A stretch of 64,000 nt of DNA, from assembly GCA_949289215.1 (NCBI GenBank), contig CASENC010000007.1, positions 1-64,000 on the forward strand. Reading direction: 5' to 3'. This DNA comes from an uncultured Bacteroidales bacterium. Lineage in GTDB: Bacteria > Bacteroidota > Bacteroidia > Bacteroidales > Muribaculaceae. The notes beneath the pieces are model-generated. The model did no database searches. It had not been told where the DNA came from and saw nothing but the letters and a program-made list of their open reading frames with translations. The position numbers and the translations under genes were made by a program. Below are positions 36,420-46,198 of the stretch, one piece after another (positions within the stretch are counted from its first letter, which is position 1; each line of letters starts with the position of its first letter).

Positions 36420-36761
36420 TTATTTTTTATCAAGAAACAATCGGGTTACAAATCGCGTTACCGGGTCGATTATGAGCCGTTTCCTGAAAGCATAAACCAC
36501 CAACAGCAATACGGCAAATACACCGCCCACAATCAAGTAAGCCGCCCATTCTGCACCCACCCAAAGTTCCAAAACACTTGCAAGAGCAAACGACAAGTAA
36601 AAAAGTGCGCAAGCACACAAAAGGCCGAACACAAGCACAACCGCAATAGCCGAAAGCAACAACGAGCATTTCTCCACAGCAGTAAGCCGTGTATAGTCGA
36701 TTTGCAAACGGAAATACTTTTTAAGTTCTTCCCACAACCTAATATATTGGTTTTCAACCAT
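36420..36761 (-). CDS. Holin superfamily III-like membrane protein
   Basis: The 113-residue protein has two adjacent hydrophobic hairpin helices (LLLSAIAVVLVFGLLCACALFYLSF and AAYLIVGGVFAVLLLVVYAF) between charged ends. This matches the PF07332 phage-holin-III/YqjE-type pattern common in chromosomal envelope-stress clusters of Bacteroidetes together with YtxH proteins. No phage genes are nearby, so lysis function is unlikely. Confidence 0.68.
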   Translation of the reverse strand: MVENQYIRLWEELKKYFRLQIDYTRLTAVEKCSLLLSAIAVVLVFGLLCACALFYLSFALASVLELWVGAEWAAYLIVGGVFAVLLLVVYAFRKRLIIDPVTRFVTRLFLDKK

Positions 36762-36832
36762 AATATTTCAATTAATTAAACTTCGCCGGCAATAAGCCTC
36801 CACCGCCCATCGCCGTCAACCACACATAAAAA

Positions 36833-36898
36833 ATATTATGGCACCTTCCTACAACGCGCTTCACACAACCAGCACATTTCCGCAAGCTGCCATAATAT
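36833..36898 (-). terminator. Long-loop terminator after the YtxH genes
   Basis: ATATTATGGCA and TGCCATAATAT are perfect 11-base inverted repeats with a 44-base loop, followed on the minus strand by TTTTTTATG. The loop is unusually long for an intrinsic terminator. Confidence 0.6.
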
Positions 36899-36928
36899 CA
36901 TTATTATTTTGGAGTTGAATACACCGTG

Positions 36929-37123
36929 TTATTCCACCTCTCCGGCAATTTGGTCAACGAGTTCTTCAACCTCGTCGTCGCTGAAGTCTATGCCATGCTC
37001 TTTGAGTTTATTTTTTATGCGGGCACGCAATTCCACTCCCTTTTCAGGTGCAAACAACAAAGCTGCGGCACAACCCACTACAGCACCGCCAAGGAACGCA
37101 TACAAAATTCCAATGTTTTTCAT
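36929..37123 (-). CDS. YtxH-domain protein (64 aa)
   Basis: It has one N-terminal membrane helix with small-residue repeats (IGILYAFLGGAVVGCAAALLFAPEKG) and a short acidic cytoplasmic tail. The GGAVVG...LFAPEKG pattern defines YtxH proteins, associated with general stress responses in Firmicutes and of uncertain function in Bacteroidetes. It is a tandem paralogue of the 61-residue protein upstream. Confidence 0.75.
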   Translation of the reverse strand: MKNIGILYAFLGGAVVGCAAALLFAPEKGVELRARIKNKLKEHGIDFSDDEVEELVDQIAGEVE

Positions 37124-37158
37124 TTTTCTACCTCCTTTATCCTTAATTTCTTATTATA

Positions 37159-37344
37159 CTATTCGGCTACTTCGGCAGCCAACTCGTCAATTTCCTCTTT
37201 TTTCAGCTTTATGCCTTTCTCCTTAAGGTATTGGGCAATTTTGCTGCGAGTGGTAGTTCCACTTTCAGGTGCGAAAAGCAACCCTACGGCAGCACCGGCA
37301 ATGGCACCGCCGATGACAGCCAAAACAATGTGCAAAGGTTTCAT
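37159..37344 (-). CDS. YtxH-domain protein (61 aa)
   Basis: It opens MKPLHIVLAVIGGAIAGAAV and continues into LLFAPESG, the same single-helix YtxH pattern as the neighbour 35 bases downstream. A charged tail rich in Lys and Glu follows. The pair most likely arose by duplication; both keep the Gly-x-x-x-Gly helix pattern suited to oligomerisation. Confidence 0.75.
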   Translation of the reverse strand: MKPLHIVLAVIGGAIAGAAVGLLFAPESGTTTRSKIAQYLKEKGIKLKKEEIDELAAEVAE

Positions 37345-37477
37345 AATCGTTTATTTTTAGTTACACAAATCTGCCTCACACAACCGAGGCACAGGTTTAA
37401 TGATATAAATTTACTAATTGCAAGGCACATATCCAAGCCAAGCCATATAATTTTAATCTTAATTAGCAATTGGCACC

Positions 37478-40237
37478 TCAAGGCTTGCGTTTCACGAAAT
37501 CGGTGGGATTTTCACCGTAATACTCCTTGTAACACTTGGCAAAATATGACGGCGATGAAAAACCAACGGCATAACACACCTCGGCAACCGTCTTATCGGT
37601 CGATGCCAGTAACGATGCAGCACGCTTCAACCGCACCATGCGCAGCAGCTCATTGGGAGAATGGCCGGTAAGAGCCTTGGTCTTGCGGTATAGCTGCACA
37701 CGGCTAAGGCCCACCTGTTCGCCCATAGCCTCCACACTGTAATCGGCCTCATGAAAATGTTCATTTATATGCCGGTAAAGCTTATCGATAAACCCCTTGT
37801 CAATGTCGCCCACTGTAGCCGCCGGCTGAGTAACAACGGGATTATTGCCGAAGGCAGCTTGCAGGCGATGGCGGTTTTCAAGCAAATTATGTACACGGGC
37901 CAACAGCACACGTGCATTAAACGGCTTGGTCAAGTAAGAATCGGCCCCACAGTCATACCCCTGTATCTTATGTTCGTCCATGCCGTATGCAGTGAGCATT
38001 ATCACCGGTATGTGCGATGTCTGCAACTCTCGTTTAAGTCGGCTGCAACATTCCAGCCCGTCCATCACCGGCATCATCACGTCACACACTATGGCATCGG
38101 GCACATATTTCATGGCAGCCTGCAAACCCTCGGCACCGTTTTTTGCCTCTATCACATTATACTCATTTTCAAGCACGCTGCCAATATAATTACGAATATC
38201 GCTATTGTCATCAATCACCAACACGCTTTCCCGTTCGCCGTCCTCCACCGGCGGATGTGCTGTACCACCTTCTTGCACGGCAGCAGCAAGCACTGCCCCT
38301 TTCCTCATGTTGTCCATCCTGCCGCCACCGGCCTCATCGTTCCCAATGCAAGCATCGCATTCTTTTTGCTCTATGGGAATTTCCACACTGAATGTACACC
38401 CCTTCCCTTCTTCGCTTTTCACCGACACCGAGCCGCCGTGCATCTCGGCAAATGCCTTCACCAAGGCAAGCCCGATGCCCGAACCTGCAACATAGTCGCC
38501 TTGGTAAAAGTCATCGAAAACGTGTTCCAAGTGCTTTGTCCCTATTCCCATTCCCGTGTCGCTCACTTGCAAGCACACACGTGTACCATCGCTGTGCAAT
38601 GATACGGTGATATGTCCACCCTCGGACGTGAACTTGAAAGCATTCGACAGCAGGTTGTATGCAATGCGTTCCACTTTCTCGGCATCGGCAGCTACCTTGC
38701 ACTCCTTGTCTGGCACATCGATGGTGAAACGTATGTGCTTTTGGTATGACAACACACGAAACGCTTCAGCCCAATCTTTCACCCGTGCACATATATCGAA
38801 CCGGCTCAACCTCAGTTCAAGTTTTCCCTCCTCATATTTACGGAAATCGAGCAATTGGTTGACAAGCCGCAGCAGTATGCTCACATTCTTGCGCACCATG
38901 TCGAGCAAGTAACGGTCATCTTTTCCCAATGCCTCACTGCGGCTCAATTGTTCCACAGGGTCGGCTATCAACGTGAGCGGAGTGCGCAAATCGTGGGAAA
39001 TATTGGTAAAGAACTTCAACTTCGAATGCGTGGCGCTTTCAAGCCGTTTCGACAGCTCCACCAGCTGATCGCGTTGCTGTTCAAGTTGCGACTTCTGTTG
39101 CTCAAGTTTTTGCTTTTGACTGCTCAGTTCGTCGTTAAGCCGCTTCTTGGTCCAGTAAGCCTTTACCGCAAAAAACAACGATACCATGGCCAACACCAAA
39201 ATAACGACACAAGCCAGCAGCACTATGCGCTGCATGGAATATTGCGACAGGAACGCATCGAGCCTGCCGTTGAGCATCTCTATTTTACCGTCAAGGGTAA
39301 CAATTTGCTCCGTTTGCATCTTCATGATACGTGCATTGGCCTTATTGACAAGTGCAGTTGAAAGCATATTCCTTTGCTCGTAAGGTTGCCCCTGCAATAT
39401 CGCCATGGCCACCTGCACCACCTTGTCGCCACCGGTAGGATATATAAAAGTGGCATCAAGCTCCCCGTCGGCCACCATATTTACACCACGCCCCTCGCCC
39501 GGCAAGGCATCAACGCCCACGAATAGCATATCATGCTCCAATCCGTGCTTCACAGCGGCACGATAGGCACCGGCGGCCATGCGGTCGTTGTGGGCAAACA
39601 CCAAGTCGATTTTTTCGCTGCCAAAGGCAAGGATGGAGTCAAAAGCCTCCTCGGCCTGCGGCTCGTTCCACCCGGCATCAACGGTGAGCGACACCTCTAT
39701 ATCCGGACAATCGGCTATGGCATCCATAAAGCCGCGATGGCGGTCAATGGCAGGCGTAGAAGCCTCCAAGCCCGATATTTCCACCACCCTGCCACGACCT
39801 TGCAGGCGGTTGGCTATATATTCCCCGGCACGGCGGCCTATGTCGTAATTGTCGGCACCGACGTATGCTGTGCATTTTTCCGACCTCGTGTGCCTGTCAA
39901 CGAGCACTACCGGGATACCGGCATTGTAAGCCTTTTCGATAGCAGGACTCACGTCGTCAACCACATTGGGCGAAACTATGAGCAAATCAATCCCCATCGA
40001 CACCAATTCCTCGATGTCGCGCATCTGCCGGTGGCTGTCGTCATTGGCTGCACGTATTTCCACCGTCACATTTTGGTAAAACTGCGCCTCGCGCTTTATT
40101 TCATTGTTCAACTGAGTGCGCCAGTCATCGTCGCTGCATTGCGACACACCTATGAGATACTGTGGCGAACGCTCGCCGCACGAGCAGAACGACAACAGCA
40201 AAACGGAAATGGCAATCAAAAGGCAAATTTGTTTCAT
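37478..40237 (-). CDS. Hybrid two-component system regulator, fructose-sensor type
   Basis: The 919-residue one-protein sensor-regulator has these parts: an N-terminal signal/lipobox-like end (LLLSFCSCGE); a sugar periplasmic-binding domain (residues about 28-310, IGVSQCSDDDWR, VDRHTRSEKCTAYVGADNYDIG); a membrane helix near 340-365; a coiled coil; a HisKA domain (NISHDLRTPLTLIADP); an ATPase domain (NLLSNAFKF, SGIGLALVKAFAEMHGG); a receiver (VCDVMMPVMDGLE); and an AraC-type DNA-binding domain (VCYAVGFSSPSYFAKCYKEYYGENPTDF). The architecture matches Bacteroides BT1754, which binds fructose. It lies next to the GH32 locus and presumably activates it. Confidence 0.92.
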   Translation of the reverse strand: MKQICLLIAISVLLLSFCSCGERSPQYLIGVSQCSDDDWRTQLNNEIKREAQFYQNVTVEIRAANDDSHRQMRDIEELVSMGIDLLIVSPNVVDDVSPAIEKAYNAGIPVVLVDRHTRSEKCTAYVGADNYDIGRRAGEYIANRLQGRGRVVEISGLEASTPAIDRHRGFMDAIADCPDIEVSLTVDAGWNEPQAEEAFDSILAFGSEKIDLVFAHNDRMAAGAYRAAVKHGLEHDMLFVGVDALPGEGRGVNMVADGELDATFIYPTGGDKVVQVAMAILQGQPYEQRNMLSTALVNKANARIMKMQTEQIVTLDGKIEMLNGRLDAFLSQYSMQRIVLLACVVILVLAMVSLFFAVKAYWTKKRLNDELSSQKQKLEQQKSQLEQQRDQLVELSKRLESATHSKLKFFTNISHDLRTPLTLIADPVEQLSRSEALGKDDRYLLDMVRKNVSILLRLVNQLLDFRKYEEGKLELRLSRFDICARVKDWAEAFRVLSYQKHIRFTIDVPDKECKVAADAEKVERIAYNLLSNAFKFTSEGGHITVSLHSDGTRVCLQVSDTGMGIGTKHLEHVFDDFYQGDYVAGSGIGLALVKAFAEMHGGSVSVKSEEGKGCTFSVEIPIEQKECDACIGNDEAGGGRMDNMRKGAVLAAAVQEGGTAHPPVEDGERESVLVIDDNSDIRNYIGSVLENEYNVIEAKNGAEGLQAAMKYVPDAIVCDVMMPVMDGLECCSRLKRELQTSHIPVIMLTAYGMDEHKIQGYDCGADSYLTKPFNARVLLARVHNLLENRHRLQAAFGNNPVVTQPAATVGDIDKGFIDKLYRHINEHFHEADYSVEAMGEQVGLSRVQLYRKTKALTGHSPNELLRMVRLKRAASLLASTDKTVAEVCYAVGFSSPSYFAKCYKEYYGENPTDFVKRKP

Positions 40238-40260
40238 GGTGGCATTTTTATTCTAAACAA

Positions 40261-40268
40261 CAAATATA
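40261..40268 (-). promoter_or_regulatory. -7 element of the hybrid regulator gene
   Basis: TATATTTG on the minus strand, 24 bases ahead of the start, downstream of the operon terminator. The regulator is therefore probably transcribed separately from the susC operon. Confidence 0.45.
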
Positions 40269-40309
40269 CGCACAAAAAATTCCAAAACCACACAATACAT
40301 GCAAAAAAA

Positions 40310-40342
40310 CGCCGGTCGCAAGGCAAATGCCCGCGACTGGCG
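40310..40342 (-). terminator. Terminator of the fructan operon
   Basis: CGCCGGTCGC and GCGACTGGCG pair over ten positions (one G-U), followed on the minus strand by GTTTTTTTGC. Confidence 0.82.
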
Positions 40343-40382
40343 ACAAAACCTAAAAAAACAAACCTAACCTATCAATAATATA

Positions 40383-41273
40383 TCACCTTATTCCAGTAAG
40401 TTCGGCAGGCAGCACCGGCATGGCACCGTTTTGGGTGCACACGTAGGCCGACGTGCACACGGCCAACTTGTGCGCATCTTCCACCGGCATCCCCTTTAAC
40501 AAACCCGACACGAATGCAGCCGTGAACGAGTCGCCAGCTCCCACGGTGTCGGCCACCTTCACGCGCGGAGTTTCCTGGAACGACACCCTGCCCGGCGTGA
40601 ACACGTAGCTGCCATTCACGCCACACGTGAGGATAAGCATCTTCAAGTCATATTTCCCGAGCAATATCCAGCACTTGTCTTGCAAGTCGATGCCGGGATA
40701 GCCAAACAGGCGGCTTATAGTCACAAGCTCCTCGTCGTTAATCTTCAATATGTTGCACTTGCGCATCGACTGGCACAGCACCTCCTTGGTGTAGAAGTTC
40801 TGACGCAAGTTTATGTCGAATATCTTCAATTGGCCTTCGCCGCAGGGCATCACATCGAGAAAGCGGTTGATGGTCTCGCGCGACACCACGCTGCGCTGCG
40901 CAAGCGAGCCAAAGCACACGGCACGGGTGCGGCGTGCCAGCTCGTCGAGCGACATGGTGTAAGGTATATTATCCCAGGCCACGCCCTCCTTGATGTCGTA
41001 GCATGGCACTCCGGCATCGTCGAGCGTCACCTGCACCGTTCCCGTGGGGTAAGGCACGGTCTCGACCATCGCGCTCAGCTCTTTTGTCTTAAAACTCTCC
41101 AATATTTCAGCACCCAATTTGTCATCGCCCACGGCGCTGACCACACAACTGCTAAGGCCGAATTGCGACACATGGTAAGCAAAATTGGCCGGTGCTCCAC
41201 CTAATTTCTTTCCTTCGGGCAGCACATCCCACAGTGCCTCGCCCATTCCCACTACTATATTATTGTTGTTCAT
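40383..41273 (-). CDS. Fructokinase-like PfkB family kinase
   Basis: The 296-residue sugar kinase has the N-terminal GGAPANFAYHVSQFG and C-terminal VADTVGAGDSFTAAFVSGLLKG, with the catalytic Asp in GAGD. In this locus it most likely phosphorylates cytoplasmic fructose to fructose 6-phosphate. It lies 12 bases after the permease gene and ends the operon. Confidence 0.9.
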   Translation of the reverse strand: MNNNNIVVGMGEALWDVLPEGKKLGGAPANFAYHVSQFGLSSCVVSAVGDDKLGAEILESFKTKELSAMVETVPYPTGTVQVTLDDAGVPCYDIKEGVAWDNIPYTMSLDELARRTRAVCFGSLAQRSVVSRETINRFLDVMPCGEGQLKIFDINLRQNFYTKEVLCQSMRKCNILKINDEELVTISRLFGYPGIDLQDKCWILLGKYDLKMLILTCGVNGSYVFTPGRVSFQETPRVKVADTVGAGDSFTAAFVSGLLKGMPVEDAHKLAVCTSAYVCTQNGAMPVLPAELTGIR

Positions 41274-41285
41274 AATCGGTTTATG

Positions 41286-42452
41286 TTAAGAAATTTGTTT
41301 TGCTGCTTTAAGTCTCAAAGTATAATATACAAGGTAGATAACGCCCACAGTCATCACTCCCACGGCACCGCTCTGCCCCATGGCATCGCTTGCAAAGCCC
41401 ATCAGCAACGGGAACACCGTGCCGCCAAACAAGCCCATTATCATCAAGCCCGACACCTCATTTTTCTTCTCCGGCTCGGCAAGCAACGCTTGCGCGAATA
41501 CTATCGAGAACACATTGGAGTTGCCAAAACCTATGAGCGCAATGCAGGCGTAAATAACAAACGGAACGTCGGAAACAAACAATCCCACCATGGCCACGAG
41601 CATCATACCGACACTCAGACCCAGGAAACCGCGCGAGCTGAACCGGCTAAGGATAAACGTACCCGAAAGGCAACCGACGGTGCGGAATATGAAATACAAG
41701 CTGGTAGCCCACGATGCCTCGTCGAGCGTCATGCCAAGCCGCTCCATGAGCAACTTTGGCGCAGTGGTGTTGGTGCCCACGTCTATGCCCACATGGCACA
41801 TTATGCCAAGGAAACAGAGCAGGATAAACGGGCGGCCAAGCATACGGAAACAGTTGCCGAAACTCGAAGCCTTGTCGGGCTGCTCCTCCTCGATGGGAGT
41901 GGCTCCAAGCCACAGGATAGCTATGACGGCAATCACCATATAGATGGGGAACAATACGCGCCATTCAAGCCCGAAGGTGGGTATGGCCTGCGTGGCACCC
42001 CACATGGCTATATATGGGGCAAGGAACGAGGCTATCGCTTTCACAAATTGCCCGAATGTGAGCGAACTTGCCAACTTGTTGCCACTGACGATGCTGCTCA
42101 TCAACGGGTTGAGCGACGTTTGCATCAGTGCGTTGCCTATACCAAGCAACGAGAACGAGCAAAGCATCATTCCATAGCTGTCGCCAAAGATGGGCAGCAG
42201 CAACGATACTGCCGTCACCACCAAGCTTGCGAGTACCGTGCGTTTGCGGCCTATGCGGTTCATGAGCATACCCGTGGGTACACTGAATATAAGGAACCAG
42301 AAGAACACAAGCGACGGGAAAATATTGGCCTCGGCGTCGCTAAGGCTCAAGTCGGCCTTCACATAATTTGAAGCTATTCCCACCAAGTCAACAAACCCCA
42401 TTGCAAAGAAACAGAGCATTACTGGCAGGAGTTTTACATATTTTGATGCCAT
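41286..42452 (-). CDS. MFS sugar permease (fructose/glucose-galactose type)
   Basis: The 388-residue protein has about 12 membrane helices and the MFS loop signature NRIGRKRTVLASLV between helices 2 and 3. The opening LLPVMLCFFAMGFVDLVGIASNYVK is typical of the fucose/hexose:proton symporter group of Bacteroidetes. Placed between GH32 and fructokinase it is expected to import fructose across the inner membrane, like BT1758 in the Bacteroides levan locus. Confidence 0.87.
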   Translation of the reverse strand: MASKYVKLLPVMLCFFAMGFVDLVGIASNYVKADLSLSDAEANIFPSLVFFWFLIFSVPTGMLMNRIGRKRTVLASLVVTAVSLLLPIFGDSYGMMLCSFSLLGIGNALMQTSLNPLMSSIVSGNKLASSLTFGQFVKAIASFLAPYIAMWGATQAIPTFGLEWRVLFPIYMVIAVIAILWLGATPIEEEQPDKASSFGNCFRMLGRPFILLCFLGIMCHVGIDVGTNTTAPKLLMERLGMTLDEASWATSLYFIFRTVGCLSGTFILSRFSSRGFLGLSVGMMLVAMVGLFVSDVPFVIYACIALIGFGNSNVFSIVFAQALLAEPEKKNEVSGLMIMGLFGGTVFPLLMGFASDAMGQSGAVGVMTVGVIYLVYYTLRLKAAKQIS

Positions 42453-42466
42453 GACAATAGCCTGCG

Positions 42467-44293
42467 TTATTTGAGTTTATACACTTTCAACGATTTCACT
42501 TTGAAGTTTCCGCGCCATGTTTCAAAAGTAAGGCGGTTGTAGGGAGCTGACGGGAACACGCGGTTGGTCATCACAAACTTACCATTGTCGCCGAAAGCCT
42601 CGATGCTTGAACGGTCAACGAAAAGCCGCAAGTTGATGGTATCGGTGTCATCAACCGGAGCCACGGTCAGGGCCGGGAAGTCTCGGCTGAAGTCGGTTCG
42701 TCCGCTCTCGCTGCGCTCCATCACAAATTGCTTGCGGGCAATGTCGTAGTGCATGTGCACCTTCTCCCCCTTGTCATTGGATAGCGTGAGTATGATTCGC
42801 GACGAACCCGAATTTTTCAATTGCATCTCAATTTCGTATGCTCCATCGTTGTCATCGAGCAGCGACGGCACCTCATAGCTGTCTTTTACCCTGAACGACG
42901 GTATTTCATGTGTCTCCACACGTGCTGCCTCAATCTCGGGCGACGGAGCGCAACGCATCACCAACTCGCCGTCGGCATTGCGGTAGAGCGACAAGTCACG
43001 GGCTATGGTGTTGGCACCGCGATATTGCATCGTGGGCAGCACGGTCTGGTATTGCCAGTTGCTCATCCAGCCAAGGGCAATCACTCTACCATCGGGGGCG
43101 TTGTTGAAAGTGACAGTGGCATAATGGTCTTTGCCCCAGTCCATCCACTTGGTCTCGGTGGGAGACTCGTTCACAAACTTCTTGCCGTCGAATGTTCCCA
43201 CAAAATACTGGGCAGCATTACCGCCAAATGGGCCACCGGGATTAATGTTGCATATAAGCACCCAACGTGTCTCATCGGTTCCTTCCACCGGTAGTTCTAT
43301 CAAGTCGGGGCATTCCCACACGCCGCCGTGCGCACCCTGCTTTGCGCCAAAGCTGCTCTCCTTTTTCCATGACTTCAAGTCGCGCGACGAGTATATTTCC
43401 ATCTCCTGCCCTGCCGCAAGTATCATCACCCAGTGCTTGCCGGGTGCATACCAAAATACCTTCGGGTCGCGGAAGTCGCGCTTGTCGGAAGTAAGCACTG
43501 GGTTGCCCCCGTATTTCGTGAACGTCTTGCCGCCGTCGGTGCTGTATGCCATGCTCTGCGACTGGCTGTCGCCCCAGGGCGACGACTTGGCCGACGTGTA
43601 GAACGCGACAATCGCCCCCTCGCCGAAACCGGCAGTGTTGTAATGGTCAACCACGACCGAGCCGCTGAATATCGAGCCATAGGCATCGGGCTCTATCGCA
43701 ATATCCTCGCCATGCCAGTGCACGAGGTCGGTGCTGGTAGAATGCCCCCACGTCATGTTGCCCCATGTGGAACCATATGGATTATGCTGGAAATAAAGGT
43801 GGTATGTCCCATCCTTGTAGAACATCCCGTTGGGGTCGTTCATCCACCCATAGAGCGGTGTGTGGTGGTAAACCGGGCGGAATTTCTTCTCACGGTCGGC
43901 GGTGTCGAACGTGTCGGAGAGTTTCAGCTCCTTCCAGCAACGGGCGCCGGCAGGCAGGCCGAGCACCTGCACCGTCACATTGCTCCCCTCGTAGGCCGAA
44001 ATGTCGTATGGCACATAGTAATCGACCCGCTCGCGGGCAAGTCGCACATTGGCGGCCACGCCCACCGGCATATTGTCGGCCGTGACAGTGATAACGCGCG
44101 CTTCGGGCGCGTTATCCTGCACAGGCAGCAACAGGAATTTAGATGCGTCTTTCACAGAGATTATATTCTGCTCGCTTGCCAAGTGGCGCACGCTGTAGGT
44201 GGGGTTCTCGGCAGCAACAAGTGTCATCGATGCAAGCCCCATCATGGCTGCGGCACCCACCACACGGGAAATATTTTTTGCAAATGTCTTCAT
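42467..44293 (-). CDS. Exported GH32 fructan hydrolase (DUF4980-containing)
   Basis: The 608-residue protein has a cleavable Sec signal (residues 1 to about 28, no lipobox). A DUF4980-like beta domain follows (about 30-130), then the GH32 five-blade propeller. Its catalytic residues are the nucleophile Asp153 in WMNDPNG, the transition-state Asp in DFRDPKVFW and the acid/base Glu in VWECPDLIEL. The C-terminal beta-sandwich ends INLRLFVDRSSIEAFGDNG. The signal type places it in the periplasm. It would release fructose from levan or inulin oligosaccharides; linkage preference cannot be read from the sequence. Confidence 0.93.
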   Translation of the reverse strand: MKTFAKNISRVVGAAAMMGLASMTLVAAENPTYSVRHLASEQNIISVKDASKFLLLPVQDNAPEARVITVTADNMPVGVAANVRLARERVDYYVPYDISAYEGSNVTVQVLGLPAGARCWKELKLSDTFDTADREKKFRPVYHHTPLYGWMNDPNGMFYKDGTYHLYFQHNPYGSTWGNMTWGHSTSTDLVHWHGEDIAIEPDAYGSIFSGSVVVDHYNTAGFGEGAIVAFYTSAKSSPWGDSQSQSMAYSTDGGKTFTKYGGNPVLTSDKRDFRDPKVFWYAPGKHWVMILAAGQEMEIYSSRDLKSWKKESSFGAKQGAHGGVWECPDLIELPVEGTDETRWVLICNINPGGPFGGNAAQYFVGTFDGKKFVNESPTETKWMDWGKDHYATVTFNNAPDGRVIALGWMSNWQYQTVLPTMQYRGANTIARDLSLYRNADGELVMRCAPSPEIEAARVETHEIPSFRVKDSYEVPSLLDDNDGAYEIEMQLKNSGSSRIILTLSNDKGEKVHMHYDIARKQFVMERSESGRTDFSRDFPALTVAPVDDTDTINLRLFVDRSSIEAFGDNGKFVMTNRVFPSAPYNRLTFETWRGNFKVKSLKVYKLK

Positions 44294-44333
44294 AATAATA
44301 ACGGTATATGTTAATTAGCAATTTAGGTTTATT

Positions 44334-46151
44334 TTATTCGTAATTCCTGTTTTGAGTATAAAGGCCGGGCCTGTAGAACATCTGGTTGTAAGGTATCGGG
44401 AAATACTCGTTCTTGTCGGCTGTATAACGTGCATCCCTGTAATAGTCGGCGTATGCCTGCGAGGTCACGTTGCCGCTTTCATCAACCGGTGCATACTGCA
44501 ATGGCACGCCGTTCTTGTCGGTGCAATAATACACATCTTTTTGTTCACTTGCAAAGAATGCCGTCAAAGTCTCGGAGGCTATGCCCCAGCGACGCAAATC
44601 GAAGTAGCGGCCATTCTCCATTGCCATCTCCAAGCGGCGTTCCCAGCGCAGGCATTGGCGTGCATTCTCCTTGTTGTCGAAATATGGTGACATGGGGTAT
44701 TCGGCAATTTCGCACTGGTCGGCGGCATAACTTATGTGCTTGGCTATGGAGTTGCCTGCACGACGGCGAATGTCATTGATGATGTTGCGGGCACCGGCCA
44801 GGTCGCCGGTTTCAATCATGGCCTCGGCACGCATCAGCATCACGTCGCTGTAGCGGAACACATAGTCGGCAGTGGCAAATTCCTGCCAAGAGTCATGATA
44901 CGACTCACCCTTCGAGCGTTGCGGTACCTCCTTCATCGAGCAGTAGTAGCCATACACGTTGGGAGTGCGGGCGTTGAGCAACGTCAATGTATATTCTTCC
45001 TCATATTTATAGGGGAACGTGGGCATACCCACGGTGTGGAACAAGCGCGGATCCCACTTTTGGGCAGTAGGCTGGCCGTTGATGGGATAATCTATCTCAT
45101 AGTTGCCATCCTCGTATTGGTCGAAAATCGGCAGCCCATCCTTGGTCTTGAAAGCATTCACAAGGTTCTGCGACGGCTTGTGAAAGTCATGCCCCATAGT
45201 CCAAATACCCCTTGCTCCGTTAAGCATGACCGACCAGTTGGCTCGACCAAATTTGGTATTGTCATCGGTGTACAGCGAGGTTTGTACCGCAAACACCGAC
45301 TCCTTGCTGTTCTTGTTCTCGGGCAAGAAGATGTCGCCGAAGTCTTCAAGGTAGTCATATTGTGAATTGGCAACCACATCGGTGTAATTAAGCACCTGTT
45401 GCATATATTGCTGGTTGATATGGTCAACGCCAGTAGTAGCCTCATAGCCATCGCCCCAAGCAAGGTCAAGGTAGCACTTGGCAAGGTAGGCTGCGGCAGC
45501 AACGCGGTTCACACGACCGCCATCTTCCTGTACACCGGGTAATACATCAAAGGCAAACTTGAAATCACTGATTATCTTGCCCATAAGCTCCTCATGGGTG
45601 TACTGCGCGTTGGATATCTGCTCCACGGTATTGTTGGCATACGCCACCTCATCGATCCACGGCACACGGTACCACAATGTGATAAGCTTGTAATAGAAGT
45701 GGGCACGCAGGAAACGCACTTCGGCTTCGCGCTGCTCGGCCACATCGGCACCAAGCTCGGCATCGCCGTGCTGCTGCAGCGACACTATTGCGCGGTTACA
45801 GCGCGATATGGCGCAATAAAGGCGGTACCACAGCTCGTCCATGTGATCGGGATTACGCGATGACAGCGACGACCATATTTCAAGGTGGTGGTAATTAGTG
45901 TCGCCTGTCCCCGACCCGCCTTTCAGGCAGTCGTCGGAAGTAACATCCCCGTAAGGGAACAGGTTGAACGGATAAGTGTACCAGCAGTCGCCGAGCATGG
46001 CGTAAGCCGCAGTCACCATCTCCTCGGGGTGCATGAAAGCCTCTTCCTCATCGATTACAGCCGTCGGCGTATAGTCGAGGAAATCGTTGCAACTTGTCAA
46101 TGCCAGCCCCATAAGGCACGAGGCCATGAATGTATATATCTTCTTTTTCAT
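44334..46151 (-). CDS. susD: SusD/RagB-family surface glycan-binding lipoprotein
   Basis: The 605-residue lipoprotein has lipobox LTSC (Cys20 in MKKKIYTFMASCLMGLALTSC). It carries the N-terminal DFLDYTPTAVIDEEEAFMHPEEM segment, TPR-like helices (EVRFLRAHFYYKLITLWY) and the C-terminal RWERRLEMAMENGRYFDLRRWG motif of SusD proteins. It closes over the SusC barrel and delivers bound oligosaccharide. No second surface glycan-binding protein follows it. Confidence 0.93.
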   Translation of the reverse strand: MKKKIYTFMASCLMGLALTSCNDFLDYTPTAVIDEEEAFMHPEEMVTAAYAMLGDCWYTYPFNLFPYGDVTSDDCLKGGSGTGDTNYHHLEIWSSLSSRNPDHMDELWYRLYCAISRCNRAIVSLQQHGDAELGADVAEQREAEVRFLRAHFYYKLITLWYRVPWIDEVAYANNTVEQISNAQYTHEELMGKIISDFKFAFDVLPGVQEDGGRVNRVAAAAYLAKCYLDLAWGDGYEATTGVDHINQQYMQQVLNYTDVVANSQYDYLEDFGDIFLPENKNSKESVFAVQTSLYTDDNTKFGRANWSVMLNGARGIWTMGHDFHKPSQNLVNAFKTKDGLPIFDQYEDGNYEIDYPINGQPTAQKWDPRLFHTVGMPTFPYKYEEEYTLTLLNARTPNVYGYYCSMKEVPQRSKGESYHDSWQEFATADYVFRYSDVMLMRAEAMIETGDLAGARNIINDIRRRAGNSIAKHISYAADQCEIAEYPMSPYFDNKENARQCLRWERRLEMAMENGRYFDLRRWGIASETLTAFFASEQKDVYYCTDKNGVPLQYAPVDESGNVTSQAYADYYRDARYTADKNEYFPIPYNQMFYRPGLYTQNRNYE

Positions 46152-46198
46152 AACTTGAATAATCTATAAATGTTTTAGTTTATGTAATAAGGTTGTGC

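Noticed and set aside
36420-36761. Prophage lysis gene
   Set aside because: The holin-like gene is surrounded by YtxH and prmA genes; no phage structural or endolysin genes occur in the window.
41283-42371. Plus-strand open frame (362 codons) opposite the MFS permease
   Set aside because: Antisense of a typical permease; composition is His/Gln/Glu-rich without any domain.
43433-44314. Plus-strand open frame (293 codons) opposite GH32
   Set aside because: GH32 is intact with all catalytic residues in the minus strand; the plus frame shows no motif.
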